A stretch of 64,000 nucleotides of DNA from Chitinophaga pinensis (GCA_945901065.1 CAMDKI010000008.1:85361-149360); one strand, 5' to 3'. Shown: positions 16,094 to 26,157, counted from the first letter of the stretch. Notes: generated by a model from the letters alone, not told the origin. Numbers and translations are program-made.

Positions 16094-17157
16094 AAATACT
16101 GTTCATAGTACCCTATCCGCACGGCGAGGCCCCCTCGCAACGGTTCCGGTTTGAGCAGTATTACCCAGCATTGTCCAAAGCAGGCCACGAGTACGAAATA
16201 GCCCCGTTTCTGGACGACAAAACCTGGCAGATACTTTATAAGCCCGGCCATAAACTTGCTAAAGTGATGGGCATACTAGCCGGTTTTATGCGGCGGAAGC
16301 TGTTGATGTTCCGGGTGCGGAAGTTTGATTACGTGTTTCTGCACCGCGAAGCTACGCCCATTGGGCCGCCCATATTTGAGTGGTTCATGGCTAAGGTTTT
16401 GGGTGCTAAAATAATCTATGATTTTGACGATGCCATTTGGCTTTCTAATACATCGGAGCACAACAAGATAGCGGCTGGTCTTAAATGGCACCAAAAGGTT
16501 GATAGTATTTGCAAGTGGGCCCACAAAGTATCGTGCGGAAACGAGTACCTGTGCGACCATGCTCGCCAATTCAATACCAATGTGGTACTCAACCCCACAA
16601 CCATTGATACCGAACACCATCACAACCAGATTAAGAACCAACATACCCCAAAAGTTGTAATAGGTTGGACGGGCACACACTCAACGGTTGAGTATTTAGA
16701 TGACTTAGTGCCCGTTTTGAGGAAACTTGAGCAAGAACTGGATTTCGAGTTCAGGGTAATTAGCAACCGCAAACCTGACTTTGAGCTTGAATCGATGGTA
16801 TATGTACCGTGGCAAAAGGATACTGAAATTGCCGATTTGCTAAAATTCAATTTTGGGGTTATGCCACTAACCGATGATAAATGGGCAAAAGGCAAATGTG
16901 GTTTCAAGGCATTGCAATACATGAGCTTAGGCATGCCCTCTGTTGTATCGCCAGTGGGCGTAAACACCGAGATTGTAACTGAAGGTGTTGATGGTTTTTT
17001 GTGCAGCACGCCTGAAACTTGGGAAACTGCCCTGCGCAAATTGATTACCGATGAAACATTGAGGGTACAGATGGGTGCGGCAGCTCGGCAAAAAATAGAA
17101 GGTCAATTCTCGGTTTTATCCAATTCGGGTAACTTTTTGTCTTTGTTTGCTGCATAG
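16090..17157 (+). CDS. Glycosyltransferase (GT4-like)
   Basis: A 355-residue glycosyltransferase. It starts MKILFIVPYPHGEAPSQRFR, with a DFDDAIWLSN segment at about residue 114. The C-terminal donor-binding part has CGFKALQYMSLGMPSVVSPV (about 273). It begins inside the ATGA shared with the upstream gene. Its last 55 bp overlap the 3' end of the convergent membrane-protein gene at 17103-18455, so the two transcripts are antisense at their ends. No terminator separates them. Confidence 0.88.
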   Translation: MKILFIVPYPHGEAPSQRFRFEQYYPALSKAGHEYEIAPFLDDKTWQILYKPGHKLAKVMGILAGFMRRKLLMFRVRKFDYVFLHREATPIGPPIFEWFMAKVLGAKIIYDFDDAIWLSNTSEHNKIAAGLKWHQKVDSICKWAHKVSCGNEYLCDHARQFNTNVVLNPTTIDTEHHHNQIKNQHTPKVVIGWTGTHSTVEYLDDLVPVLRKLEQELDFEFRVISNRKPDFELESMVYVPWQKDTEIADLLKFNFGVMPLTDDKWAKGKCGFKALQYMSLGMPSVVSPVGVNTEIVTEGVDGFLCSTPETWETALRKLITDETLRVQMGAAARQKIEGQFSVLSNSGNFLSLFAA

Positions 17158-18455
17158 TAGCGCAGTATATACAAAGCACATAAATACAGAGGTATTGCTG
17201 GTATTTTGTACCGCACCAATGCGCCAAAGTTGTTACTAGTAACCCCTACCCCAAAGGCATAAAGAATACCAAATGACAAGGCAAAAGCTAACATGGGGTC
17301 TTTGAGGGAGTAGCGCACAAAGCCTCCTGGCCCTACTTTAAACAAGGTAATGAGCGTAATAAAGAAAACCACGATACTTTCCAATGCAGCTTGAAGCATT
17401 ATTGGGCCATTTATTTCCCAGATGTAAGGCCTGAAAAGGGTAACATTCACCGCCAACGGGAAACGCGCAGCTAAGCCAGGTATTGACGTTGTAGCCTCGC
17501 CCAATGAATAGCCCGATCCTTTATCTCCCTCTAGCTCCTGTACTTTATTGTGCCACCATTGCGTATCGTACGCTCTTTTTTCGAGCGTTTCTAAGCTATA
17601 GCGAGAGTTTACATTTGAGGTAAGGCTTATCACGCCTATAGAACCGATAGCCATAATGCTCAACAAAAATGGAGCCACAACAGTGCGCATGGCAGCGCTT
17701 TTTATCTTACTGCTGTATAATACATATAAGCTAAGCAATAATGTTGGGGCTAACGTAAAAAATACGAAAGACCGAATTTTGAGCATGATATAGGAGAACA
17801 CAATAAGTGCGATGTAATACTTGATGCGCTTTTCTTTTTTGTAAAAAATCATGTAGAAAGAGTAGACCACTAGCCCCATTGAGCCTATCATCATCGTATC
17901 CTTCATAATGCCCGAGCCCCAAAAAAATACCGATGGCACAAACAATATAGCCGTAGCAAACTGCTTATGTAGTTCTGGTATCCGATCGTAAAACACCTTG
18001 AGCAGTTTCCACATTCCCCAAAACGAGAAAAGCGCAAAAAAGATGGAAATGATAGTATAACTACCAAAACTGAACAAACTAAACAGACCACCTAATTTAA
18101 TAACCATGAAAGAGTTATCGTCTTTAAACCACCATATTTTACCGGTGTATTGGGCCGTATCGGGTGTCCATTCCCAAGCATTTAGAAACAAAATTTGCAC
18201 AGCGGCTGCAGGGTCCTCTAAAAAAGTGGCAAAAATAACTTCTATGCCTTGGTAAAACCAGAAAGTATCGCCCCCACGGTAATAAAACTGGTATACCATA
18301 CCAAACAAAATGGCTCCAAATATCTTAATAGTAAGACCTGGAATAAAGTAGGGCTCTAAAGGATGACCTTTATAGTGCTTGTTTTTGTGGCTATATGCAA
18401 GGGCATATATCACAATTAAGTATATCGGAGCTAAAAATAGGTCTAGGGTCGTCAT
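17103..18455 (-). CDS. Polytopic membrane protein, possible polysaccharide polymerase
   Basis: A 450-residue membrane protein with about ten hydrophobic segments and a larger extracytoplasmic loop between about residues 290 and 340. It is the only minus-strand gene in the exopolysaccharide locus. Size, topology and location fit a Wzy-like polymerase, and no other polymerase or flippase candidate is present in the locus, but there is no motif that proves it. It starts 50 bp from the divergent second asnB gene. Confidence 0.6.
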   Translation of the reverse strand: MTTLDLFLAPIYLIVIYALAYSHKNKHYKGHPLEPYFIPGLTIKIFGAILFGMVYQFYYRGGDTFWFYQGIEVIFATFLEDPAAAVQILFLNAWEWTPDTAQYTGKIWWFKDDNSFMVIKLGGLFSLFSFGSYTIISIFFALFSFWGMWKLLKVFYDRIPELHKQFATAILFVPSVFFWGSGIMKDTMMIGSMGLVVYSFYMIFYKKEKRIKYYIALIVFSYIMLKIRSFVFFTLAPTLLLSLYVLYSSKIKSAAMRTVVAPFLLSIMAIGSIGVISLTSNVNSRYSLETLEKRAYDTQWWHNKVQELEGDKGSGYSLGEATTSIPGLAARFPLAVNVTLFRPYIWEINGPIMLQAALESIVVFFITLITLFKVGPGGFVRYSLKDPMLAFALSFGILYAFGVGVTSNNFGALVRYKIPAIPLYLCALYILRYYAANKDKKLPELDKTEN

Positions 18456-18493
18456 TTTGTTGCCTCCTGTAAAAATACTAATTCATAAGCACT

Positions 18494-18501
18494 TACCTTT
18501 G
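18494..18501 (+). promoter_or_regulatory. -7 box directly before the second asnB
   Basis: TACCTTTG fits TAnnTTTG and lies 4 nt before the ATG at 18506, the same spacing as at the first asnB, again implying a leaderless or nearly leaderless transcript. The upstream gap of 50 bp also must hold the promoter of the divergent membrane-protein gene. Confidence 0.45.
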
Positions 18502-18505
18502 CACT

Positions 18506-20413
18506 ATGTGCGGTTTATCAGGTATCATCAGAAAAAATGGGTTGCGCGACACCGATATTACGAGTGTGCAGCAAACCCTTAAAGCGCTAAACCTTCGTGG
18601 GCCCGATTGCCAAGACTACTTTGCCGACGATAGCGTAGCACTTGGCCATGCTCGTTTATCCATTCTCGATACCTCTTCGGCCGGGCAACAACCCATGACC
18701 GACGATTCTGAGCGATATGTTATCGTTTTCAATGGCGAGATATTTAATTATCAAGAGCTCTCAGCTAAATACCTAGCCGACAAAAACATCCAGTTCCATT
18801 CTACTTCCGATACCGAAGTTATACTTTATCTGTATCGTTACTACGGCACCGAATTCGTGAAATGGCTCAATGGCTTTTTTGCCTTTGCCATATACGATAA
18901 GCAGGAAAATACGGTGTTTATTGCCCGCGATAGATATGGTATTAAGCCCCTATACTTTTATCACGACGAGGAACAAATTGCGTTCGCGTCCGAAATGAAG
19001 GCGCTTTTGGCGTTCAACATCAACAAAGAAATTGATACCGAAGCCTTACACGCATATTTACAGCTTAACTATATACCTGCCCCACGCACTATTTTTAGGC
19101 AAGTAAGCAAAGTAGAGCCAGGCACCCAACTAACCATTAGTGAAGCAGGCATAAAAATCGAACGCTATTATAGCCTGCCAAAACCTGGAGAAAACCGCGA
19201 TGGCAGCACCTACACCTACGAGCAAGCTTGCGATAGGCTTAAAGAACTGCTGGACGCATCGGTAAAGCGCCGGCTGATATCCGATGTTCCACTGGGTGCT
19301 TTTCTCAGTGGGGGTATCGATTCGTCAGTAATAGTATCACTAGCCGCCAAGCACAGCCCCCACATCAACACCTTCTCTATTGGCTATGCCGATGAGCCGT
19401 TTTTTGATGAAACCAAGTATGCCGAGCTGGTAGCCAAAAAATTCAATACCAACCATACTACTTTTTCGCTCACCAACAACGACCTGTATAACCACCTTTT
19501 TGATATTCTGGATTATATTGACGAGCCTTTTGCCGATTCATCGGCTATAGCCGTGTATATTCTGTGCAAGCAAACCCGCCAAAAAGTAACCGTTGCACTT
19601 AGCGGCGATGGCGCCGATGAAATGATGGCCGGCTATAACAAGCACTTAGCCGAATACCGGTTGCGCAATTTAGGCGCAGCCAGCAACTTGTTGGCGGCAA
19701 TAAAACCCATAACGGGTATCATGCCCAAGTCGAGACAAGGAAAACTGACCAACTTGATACGCCAAATAGATAGGTTTGCCGAAGGGGCAGCACTGGGCAA
19801 CAAAGAGCGCTACTGGCGCTGGTGCGGCTATGCAGGCGAACAAGAGACATTGAGTATGCTTACCCCAACTTGGCAAGGCAAGTACCATGTGCAAAAATAT
19901 ACAGCCTTAAAACAGCACGGATTGCAAGTATTTGATGGCAACGATGGGCTAAACGATGTACTACGAGCCGATATGGGCTTAGTGCTACAAAGCGACATGT
20001 TGGTAAAAGTAGACCTGATGAGCATGGCCAATAGCTTGGAGGTGCGGGTGCCGTTTTTAGATGTGGAAGTAGTTGATTTTGTTTTTGCCCAACCCGCTGC
20101 TTACAAGTTGCGCAAAGGGAACCGAAAGGCCATGCTAAAAGATGCGTTCCGGGCCGACTTGCCAGAGGAGCTATTCAATCGCCCAAAACATGGTTTTGAA
20201 GTGCCCTTATTGAAATGGTTTAGGGGCGATTTGCGAGATTTAATAGAAAATGATTTGTTGAGCCCGGCATTTATAAAAGTTCAAGGTATTTTCGATCCCT
20301 CATCAATACAAGCACTCATTAAGCAACTCCACTCTAACGACCCAGGCGAAAGCCATGCACGCATTTGGGGTCTGTTGGTGTTCCAGTATTGGTGGAAAAA
20401 ATATTTAGCCTAA
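18506..20413 (+). CDS. asnB: Asparagine synthase (glutamine-hydrolysing), AsnB type, second copy
   Basis: A 635-residue paralogue of the 11955 gene. Cys2 nucleophile (MCGLSGII), glutaminase domain to about residue 215, and a synthase domain with PP-loop LSGGIDSSV at about 270 are all present. The two copies differ throughout, so this is not a recent duplication. In the glycan locus it probably amidates a sugar acid or amino-acid substituent; ordinary asparagine synthesis is the alternative. Confidence 0.92.
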   Translation: MCGLSGIIRKNGLRDTDITSVQQTLKALNLRGPDCQDYFADDSVALGHARLSILDTSSAGQQPMTDDSERYVIVFNGEIFNYQELSAKYLADKNIQFHSTSDTEVILYLYRYYGTEFVKWLNGFFAFAIYDKQENTVFIARDRYGIKPLYFYHDEEQIAFASEMKALLAFNINKEIDTEALHAYLQLNYIPAPRTIFRQVSKVEPGTQLTISEAGIKIERYYSLPKPGENRDGSTYTYEQACDRLKELLDASVKRRLISDVPLGAFLSGGIDSSVIVSLAAKHSPHINTFSIGYADEPFFDETKYAELVAKKFNTNHTTFSLTNNDLYNHLFDILDYIDEPFADSSAIAVYILCKQTRQKVTVALSGDGADEMMAGYNKHLAEYRLRNLGAASNLLAAIKPITGIMPKSRQGKLTNLIRQIDRFAEGAALGNKERYWRWCGYAGEQETLSMLTPTWQGKYHVQKYTALKQHGLQVFDGNDGLNDVLRADMGLVLQSDMLVKVDLMSMANSLEVRVPFLDVEVVDFVFAQPAAYKLRKGNRKAMLKDAFRADLPEELFNRPKHGFEVPLLKWFRGDLRDLIENDLLSPAFIKVQGIFDPSSIQALIKQLHSNDPGESHARIWGLLVFQYWWKKYLA

Positions 20414-20452
20414 ATTTAAGCGTAAATACCTATTACGGTAACCACCCGCAAC

Positions 20453-20460
20453 TAACTTTG
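20453..20460 (+). promoter_or_regulatory. -7 box before the third glycosyltransferase
   Basis: TAACTTTG matches TAnnTTTG and lies 4 nt before the ATG at 20465, the third case in this locus of a -7 box at this distance from the start. Confidence 0.4.
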
Positions 20461-20464
20461 CCCC

Positions 20465-21685
20465 ATGTCGAAGCCCCGGATACTCCGTATTATCAATCGC
20501 CTCAACTTAGGGGGCCCTACTTACAATGCATCTTATCTATCAAGGTATTTAGATGGGGAATTTGAAACCCTGCTGCTTTCGGGCATGAAGGACGAAAGTG
20601 AGGAGAGTTCAGAGTTTATTGCCGAAAGCATGGGGCTTGAGCCAACCTATATACCCGATATGCACCGTAGCATAAACCCCCTGCGCGACCGAAAGGCTTA
20701 TGGTATGGTGAAAGATATTATCAAAGATTTTAAGCCGCACATTGTACACACCCACGCAGCTAAAGCAGGCGCATTGGGGCGGCTGGCGGCCATAAATAAT
20801 AATGTGCCAATTGTAATGCACACCTTTCATGGGCATGTATTCCATTCATACTTCAATCCCATGAAAACCAGGGTTTTCTTGGAGATAGAACGGTATTTGG
20901 CCAAGCGCAGCACCCGCATTATAGCCATAAGCGAGCTACAAAAAGAAGAGCTTACCCAAACCTTTAAAGTTTGTGACCCGAACAAGGTTGAGATTGTGCC
21001 TTTGGGTTTTGACCTGTCTCGGTTTCAACACGACAAGGATATAAAGCGCACTCATTTCAGGCAGCAATACCAAATAGCCGACAACGAAATAGCCATTGGC
21101 ATAGTTGGCCGATTGGTACCGGTAAAAAACCATCCATTGTTTATTAAAGCCATCAAAGCAGTAGCCGAACAAACCAACAAAACCATCAGGGCATTTATTA
21201 TAGGCGATGGAGAGGATAGGCCTAAATTGGAAGCATTGGTGCGCGAATTGAGCATAGATTGTAACTTTGAAGGGAAAAAGGACCCCAGAGCGCTCCTAAC
21301 TTTTACCAGTTGGATAAAAGACGTGGATTATGCCTATGCTGGTTTAGATATCATTGCCCTTTGTTCGTTCAATGAAGGCACCCCAGTAAGCCTAATTGAG
21401 GCGCAAGCAGCCGATAAGCCCATTGTATCAACGGCAGTTGGTGGCATTAAAGATGTAGTAAAAGAAGGCCGAACGGCCTTGCTTTCGGCACGCGACGAAC
21501 TTGACCCCTTTACCGCTAACCTACTTACACTGGTTAATGATGACGCTATGCGCGCCCGTATGAGCCACGATGCCCAATCGTTTGTGATGGAAAAATACCA
21601 CTACACCCGATTGGTGCGCCAAATGGGCGATTTGTACTACAAATTGTTGCAGGAGAAACACAAGGAGGTATCGCTTATCCGTTAA
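20465..21685 (+). CDS. Glycosyltransferase family 4 protein
   Basis: A 406-residue GT4 enzyme. The N-domain has the acceptor-side segment HTHAAKAGALGRLAA (about 95-109) and the HGHVFHSYF segment. The C-domain has IGIVGRLVPVKNH (about 215) and the donor-binding EX7E-like part SFNEGTPVSLIEAQA (about 302). This is similar to capsular/EPS glycosyltransferases that extend a lipid-linked chain. It lies directly before the export genes. Confidence 0.92.
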   Translation: MSKPRILRIINRLNLGGPTYNASYLSRYLDGEFETLLLSGMKDESEESSEFIAESMGLEPTYIPDMHRSINPLRDRKAYGMVKDIIKDFKPHIVHTHAAKAGALGRLAAINNNVPIVMHTFHGHVFHSYFNPMKTRVFLEIERYLAKRSTRIIAISELQKEELTQTFKVCDPNKVEIVPLGFDLSRFQHDKDIKRTHFRQQYQIADNEIAIGIVGRLVPVKNHPLFIKAIKAVAEQTNKTIRAFIIGDGEDRPKLEALVRELSIDCNFEGKKDPRALLTFTSWIKDVDYAYAGLDIIALCSFNEGTPVSLIEAQAADKPIVSTAVGGIKDVVKEGRTALLSARDELDPFTANLLTLVNDDAMRARMSHDAQSFVMEKYHYTRLVRQMGDLYYKLLQEKHKEVSLIR

Positions 21686-21702
21686 ATTCCTATTAATTTA
21701 TG

Positions 21703-21710
21703 TAATTTTG
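21703..21710 (+). promoter_or_regulatory. Possible -7 box before the export operon
   Basis: TAATTTTG fits TAnnTTTG 15 nt before the ATG at 21726, in the 40-bp gap after the glycosyltransferase. No convincing -33 element. Confidence 0.35.
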
Positions 21711-21725
21711 GCCAACAACCATACA

Positions 21726-22496
21726 ATGAGTCTGTTTCGCGTCGGTTTACTGCTGTTTTTTGTTTCGTTCTTGGCATCGTCATGCCAGGTGTTGTTTCCC
21801 AATTATTTGTTGCGGGAAGACAGAAAGTATAGCTACACAGAGTTGGTTGATACATCGGCCAATGCCCAAACCTTAATGCCTGGCGATATTATAACCTTCC
21901 AACTAGGTACTCGCGATGGATATGGTTTTATTGATGTGTTGGAGCGCGTAGGCGTAAGCGGGGCTGGGAACCAAAACCAAGGTAGCAACAATAGGATAAG
22001 CTATCCTGTTAGGCCCGATGGTATTGCCGATTTTCCGCTGATAGGAGAGCTAAATGTTTTGGGCATGACCCGCATTGAGCTTCAAGATTTGTTAGAAGAA
22101 AAATACTCCGTAATATACAAGGACCCCTTTATTGTGCTCACGGTAACCAATAGAAGGGCATTCGTATTTATTGGCAGGGGCAACGCACAAGTCATAAATC
22201 TACCTACCGAGAACACTACACTTATAGAGGTTATTGCCCTTGCAGGCGGTTTAACAACCGACTCGAAAGCACATAAAGTAAGGGTTATAAGAGGCGACTA
22301 CAATAATCCCATGATTAAAAGGATTGATCTCTCTACCATTTCTGGGCTAAAAGATGCGGGTATGATTATTCAACCATACGATTTGGTAGTAGTGCAGCCT
22401 ACCACCCAAATAGCCCCTGAGTTATTAAGGCAAATAACACCCGTACTTTCTTTGGTAACCACCCTAATTACGGTATTAGTACTGGTAAGACGATAA
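21726..22496 (+). CDS. Polysaccharide export lipoprotein (Wza-like)
   Basis: Outer-membrane polysaccharide exporter component of 256 residues. I take the ATG at 21726, which gives the signal MSLFRVGLLLFFVSFLASSC with a lipobox cysteine; an upstream TTG at 21708 would add six residues. The poly-export (PES) domain follows (MPGDIITFQL, VRPDGIADFPLIGELNV) and then a SLBB-type segment with FIGRGNAQVINLPTENTTLI. A C-terminal hydrophobic stretch (SLVTTLITVLVLV) may be a membrane helix, as in Wza. It pairs with the kinase gene 6 bp downstream. Confidence 0.92.
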   Translation: MSLFRVGLLLFFVSFLASSCQVLFPNYLLREDRKYSYTELVDTSANAQTLMPGDIITFQLGTRDGYGFIDVLERVGVSGAGNQNQGSNNRISYPVRPDGIADFPLIGELNVLGMTRIELQDLLEEKYSVIYKDPFIVLTVTNRRAFVFIGRGNAQVINLPTENTTLIEVIALAGGLTTDSKAHKVRVIRGDYNNPMIKRIDLSTISGLKDAGMIIQPYDLVVVQPTTQIAPELLRQITPVLSLVTTLITVLVLVRR

Positions 22497-22502
22497 CTGA
22501 GC

Positions 22503-24923
22503 ATGCAGAACCAATCTTCCATATTAACAGTATTGCAAGGTGCCATCGGCAACGATTTCAACCTTGGCCTGTTCCTATCTATTGTTAGGCGCAGTTTAAT
22601 ATGGGTTTTTTTCCTTTTTGCCTTATCAATAGGTTTGGTGCTGTTATACTTACGCTATACACCACCCACATTTCAGGCAAATTCAACCTTAATGCTCAAA
22701 GCCGAAAAAACGGCAGATATATTAGGTCTTGATGAGCTATTGTCGGCCAATACCGATGACCTATTGCGCGAAATAGAGATTGTAAAATCTAGTTTGTTGC
22801 TCAACAGGGCGCTATCAAGAATGGAGCTGGATGTGAGCTATTATATTGAAGGACGCTCAGGCTTTTTATCAACCGAGGTATATCAAGGTTCCCCTTTTCA
22901 TGTTGATGTAAAAAAAGTAAACGACCCTGGAATATACAACTCCGAAATACACATCAATTTTATTGATGCTACAAAATACACCTTGATATACACCTACCAA
23001 AACCAGCAACAAGCCGAAACATTTCTATTCAATGATTATTTCGAGAGCAAAACCGGTGCTTTCGAAATCAAAATATCTTTAATGCCTGGTTTAAAAGGCA
23101 ATGTTACCGATTACTTAGGGAAACCTTATTTCTTTACCATCAACGATAAAAAATTATTAATCCAAAAGATATCATCTAACATTACCGTAGAGCCTCTAAG
23201 CACAACCACCAAAACGCTGCGCATTGGCTACATCGACCAAAACAAACTTAAAGCGCAGGATATAGTTTCGGTAGTTACCAGCGAGTTTATTAAGTACAAT
23301 GTGGAGCGCAAAATGGAAAGCGCCGTAAACATATTGCAATATATTGAACAACAGATAGATACCTTCTCTATTCAGCTTGCCGATTTTCAAGACTCATTGA
23401 AAAAGTTTAGGGTTGAGAATGGGTTTATTGACCCAACCCAAACTATGGGGCAAATGGTTGACCAGATTTACGAATTAGAATCGCGCCAATATGAGCTCGA
23501 CAGTCGAACCAAAACAGCACAATGGTATTTTGAGTACCTAGAAAGCCTTAAAGACCTTCGCAGCATTTCACCTTCCTTATTCAACAAAGAAACGAGTGAA
23601 TTATACGGATTTATTGACGAGCTCAAGGAACTTGAAAAAGAACGCGACCAAATGCTGCTCGACGTTTCAGAGGCTCATCCCAAAGTAATAATGCTTACCA
23701 GAAGACTCGATGAAATACAAAACTACTTGTACAACGAGATTCAAAACCTGTTGATTAAACTAAAGTTTGAGAAAGAAAATGTTGACGCCCAACACGGCCG
23801 TTTCCTAAGCGATTTGTTGAGCATGCCCGAAAAAGAGGCCGAATTTATTCGCTTAAATAGGAGATACAAACTTACCGAAGAAATATACTTGAGCTTGCTT
23901 GATAAGCAAGCCCAATACAATATTGCCAGGGCAGGTATCATTTCCGATTACATAATATTAGATGGAGCCAGCACCAGTAATGTGCCTACCTCGCCCAAAA
24001 AAGCCGTCATTTGGCTTATTTCGATAGCCATTGCCTCCATTTTAAGTGTATTGATTATGGCGTTCCGCTATATGCTGCACACTACCATTACCTCGGTTGA
24101 GGATGTAAGGCGACGCACCAAGGCTATTATGCTGGGTATGGTACCTACCGTATATAGCGAAATACCTAGCACTTCAATTGTAGTGAACCAAAACCCTAAA
24201 TCGATAGTATCAGAAGCGTTGCGCTCACTAAGGGCCAATATGCAATTTATATCGAAAGGAGACGACCCAAAAACTATAGCCATAACCTCTACCATATCGG
24301 GTGAGGGTAAAACATTTATTGCCATTAACCTCGGCGCTATCATCGCCTTCTTGAATAAAAAGGTAATAATACTCGACCTGGATATGCGCCGTCCGCGATT
24401 GAGCAAAATATTTAACGTGCCCAATGATAAAGGTATGAGCACCATGCTCATAAACAAGCATACCATTGAAGAGTGCGTGCACAGTACCGAAATTAGCACC
24501 TTAAAATTTATTACCTCTGGCCCTATACCGCCTAACCCTGCCGAGCTTATACTCAGCGACAAGCTGAAGGAAGTGGTAGAAGAACTTAAAAAACAATACG
24601 ATTTTGTTTTGTTCGATACGCCGCCGTTGGGGCTGGTAACCGATGGATTAGAGGTAATAAAAGATGCCGACTACCCAATTTACATTTTCAGGGCCGATTA
24701 CTCGGATAAAGCATTCATAACCAACCTAGATACGTTAATTGACGAGAACGGAGTTAAAAATTTATCAGTAATTTTAAACGACGTGGGTAGAGGCGTATCT
24801 GGCTACTACTACGGTTATGGTGGCTATGGGTATAGCTACGGTTACGGTTACGGTTTCGGCTATTACTCTGACGAGACCAAGCCACAACGTACATTCTTGA
24901 ACAAAATATTCGGTAAGAAATAG
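22503..24923 (+). CDS. Polysaccharide chain-length determinant / tyrosine kinase (Wzc-like)
   Basis: An 806-residue inner-membrane co-polymerase with fused BY-kinase. A Wzz domain lies between two membrane helices (about residues 30-50 and 500-520) with coiled coils between. The cytosolic kinase domain has Walker A SGEGKTFIAINLG (about 598), Walker A' (VIILDLDMRRP) and Walker B (FVLFDTPPLG). The C-terminus is a tyrosine cluster (GYYYGYGGYGYSYGYGYG) which in this family is autophosphorylated and sets chain length and export. With the Wza-like partner it forms the trans-envelope export channel. Confidence 0.95.
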   Translation: MQNQSSILTVLQGAIGNDFNLGLFLSIVRRSLIWVFFLFALSIGLVLLYLRYTPPTFQANSTLMLKAEKTADILGLDELLSANTDDLLREIEIVKSSLLLNRALSRMELDVSYYIEGRSGFLSTEVYQGSPFHVDVKKVNDPGIYNSEIHINFIDATKYTLIYTYQNQQQAETFLFNDYFESKTGAFEIKISLMPGLKGNVTDYLGKPYFFTINDKKLLIQKISSNITVEPLSTTTKTLRIGYIDQNKLKAQDIVSVVTSEFIKYNVERKMESAVNILQYIEQQIDTFSIQLADFQDSLKKFRVENGFIDPTQTMGQMVDQIYELESRQYELDSRTKTAQWYFEYLESLKDLRSISPSLFNKETSELYGFIDELKELEKERDQMLLDVSEAHPKVIMLTRRLDEIQNYLYNEIQNLLIKLKFEKENVDAQHGRFLSDLLSMPEKEAEFIRLNRRYKLTEEIYLSLLDKQAQYNIARAGIISDYIILDGASTSNVPTSPKKAVIWLISIAIASILSVLIMAFRYMLHTTITSVEDVRRRTKAIMLGMVPTVYSEIPSTSIVVNQNPKSIVSEALRSLRANMQFISKGDDPKTIAITSTISGEGKTFIAINLGAIIAFLNKKVIILDLDMRRPRLSKIFNVPNDKGMSTMLINKHTIEECVHSTEISTLKFITSGPIPPNPAELILSDKLKEVVEELKKQYDFVLFDTPPLGLVTDGLEVIKDADYPIYIFRADYSDKAFITNLDTLIDENGVKNLSVILNDVGRGVSGYYYGYGGYGYSYGYGYGFGYYSDETKPQRTFLNKIFGKK

Positions 24924-24925
24924 CA

Positions 24926-26074
24926 ATGGAGACTGAATTGGGATATAAGTACCTTTTCTATGGCATGTTCTTCGTCATTGCCATCTCTTTTTCTATACTT
25001 ATCAACTTCTTAATACTGCGCTTCTCAAGTAATTTGGGCATGCGCGACCAAGGTGGCGGTCCCGGCCAAGTGCGTTGGGGTTTGGGTAGCAAGCCTTCTT
25101 TGGGCGGGTTTTCGTTCTACATTATCTTTCTGGTTTCGTTATCGGTGCTTGGGGTAGTTGGCGGCGGCGGCGGAGCGGATGGCTCTTATTTCAACAAGCA
25201 ACTTATTGGCCTTATGGCTGCCAGCAGCTTAGGCTTTCTGATTGGCCTAGCCGACGATGCCTACAATACCAACCCTTTGGTTAAGTTCATTGGCCAGTTT
25301 ACCTGTGCCAACCTACTCATACTTACCAGCTACACCATACCAGTAACCGAAAGCCTAGAGTTTAATTACATTTTCACCATCCTTTGGATTATTGGGTTGA
25401 TGAATTCCATCAATATGCTAGATAACATGGATGCTATTACCAGCACCGTGAGCATAACCATATTGCTTGGGGCCATGGTACTTACCTTGCTCAATGGCAC
25501 GGTCGACAATTCGTACATCGTAATCATGTTGGGCGTTTCGGGTGCATTAATAGGTTTCTTGTTCTTCAATTGGCACCCCTCGCGTATGTATATGGGCGAC
25601 ACGGGCAGCCAGTTTTTGGGCGTTTTTTTAGCCGCCATCAGTATCATGTTCTTCTGGAACATCCGCACACCGTACATCGGCATGTTCGATTTAAGGCAAT
25701 TTATTATCCCGCTGCTGCTCTTTATTATACCCCTCTGCGATACCGGTACTGTAGTAATAAGGCGCTTGGCACGCCGCCAATCTCCATTTGTAGGTGGCAA
25801 AGACCACATAGCCCACCACTTGGCCTATCTGGGCATGAGCGATACTTGGGTGGCCGTTCTGTTGGGCAGCGTATCGTTGGCCTCGGTGGGCATAGTTATG
25901 TTTATCTACCCTTACTACGAAAACGATTGGAACTTTGGCTATACCTTATTGGCACTAGGCTACTTCTTGGCTGTGTTTTTAATTTTCCAGGTGCTGTACC
26001 AATTAGGTAAGCGCAAGCAAGCTGCCCGCGATAGACTGCGCCGCATTAAGGCCGTAAAAACGGCAAAGGTATAG
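24926..26074 (+). CDS. Undecaprenyl-phosphate sugar-1-phosphate transferase (WecA/MraY family)
   Basis: A 382-residue polytopic protein with about ten membrane segments. It shows the family motifs KPSLGGFSFY (about 51), NMLDNMDAI (about 160) with the catalytic aspartates, and HPSRMYMGDTGSQFLG (about 217), plus the cytosolic histidine motif GGKDHIAHHLAYLG (about 291). These enzymes load a HexNAc-phosphate on undecaprenyl phosphate, starting glycan synthesis. It begins 2 bp after the Wzc gene, so it is the initiating transferase of this locus. Sugar specificity is inferred, not visible. Confidence 0.92.
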   Translation: METELGYKYLFYGMFFVIAISFSILINFLILRFSSNLGMRDQGGGPGQVRWGLGSKPSLGGFSFYIIFLVSLSVLGVVGGGGGADGSYFNKQLIGLMAASSLGFLIGLADDAYNTNPLVKFIGQFTCANLLILTSYTIPVTESLEFNYIFTILWIIGLMNSINMLDNMDAITSTVSITILLGAMVLTLLNGTVDNSYIVIMLGVSGALIGFLFFNWHPSRMYMGDTGSQFLGVFLAAISIMFFWNIRTPYIGMFDLRQFIIPLLLFIIPLCDTGTVVIRRLARRQSPFVGGKDHIAHHLAYLGMSDTWVAVLLGSVSLASVGIVMFIYPYYENDWNFGYTLLALGYFLAVFLIFQVLYQLGKRKQAARDRLRRIKAVKTAKV

Positions 26075-26157
26075 CGACGGCCTTGATACCTGACCAAACT
26101 CAACTAACAATCGTTAGGCCATAATTTGCTATTTCACCCAGCAAATGCCATCTTTGA

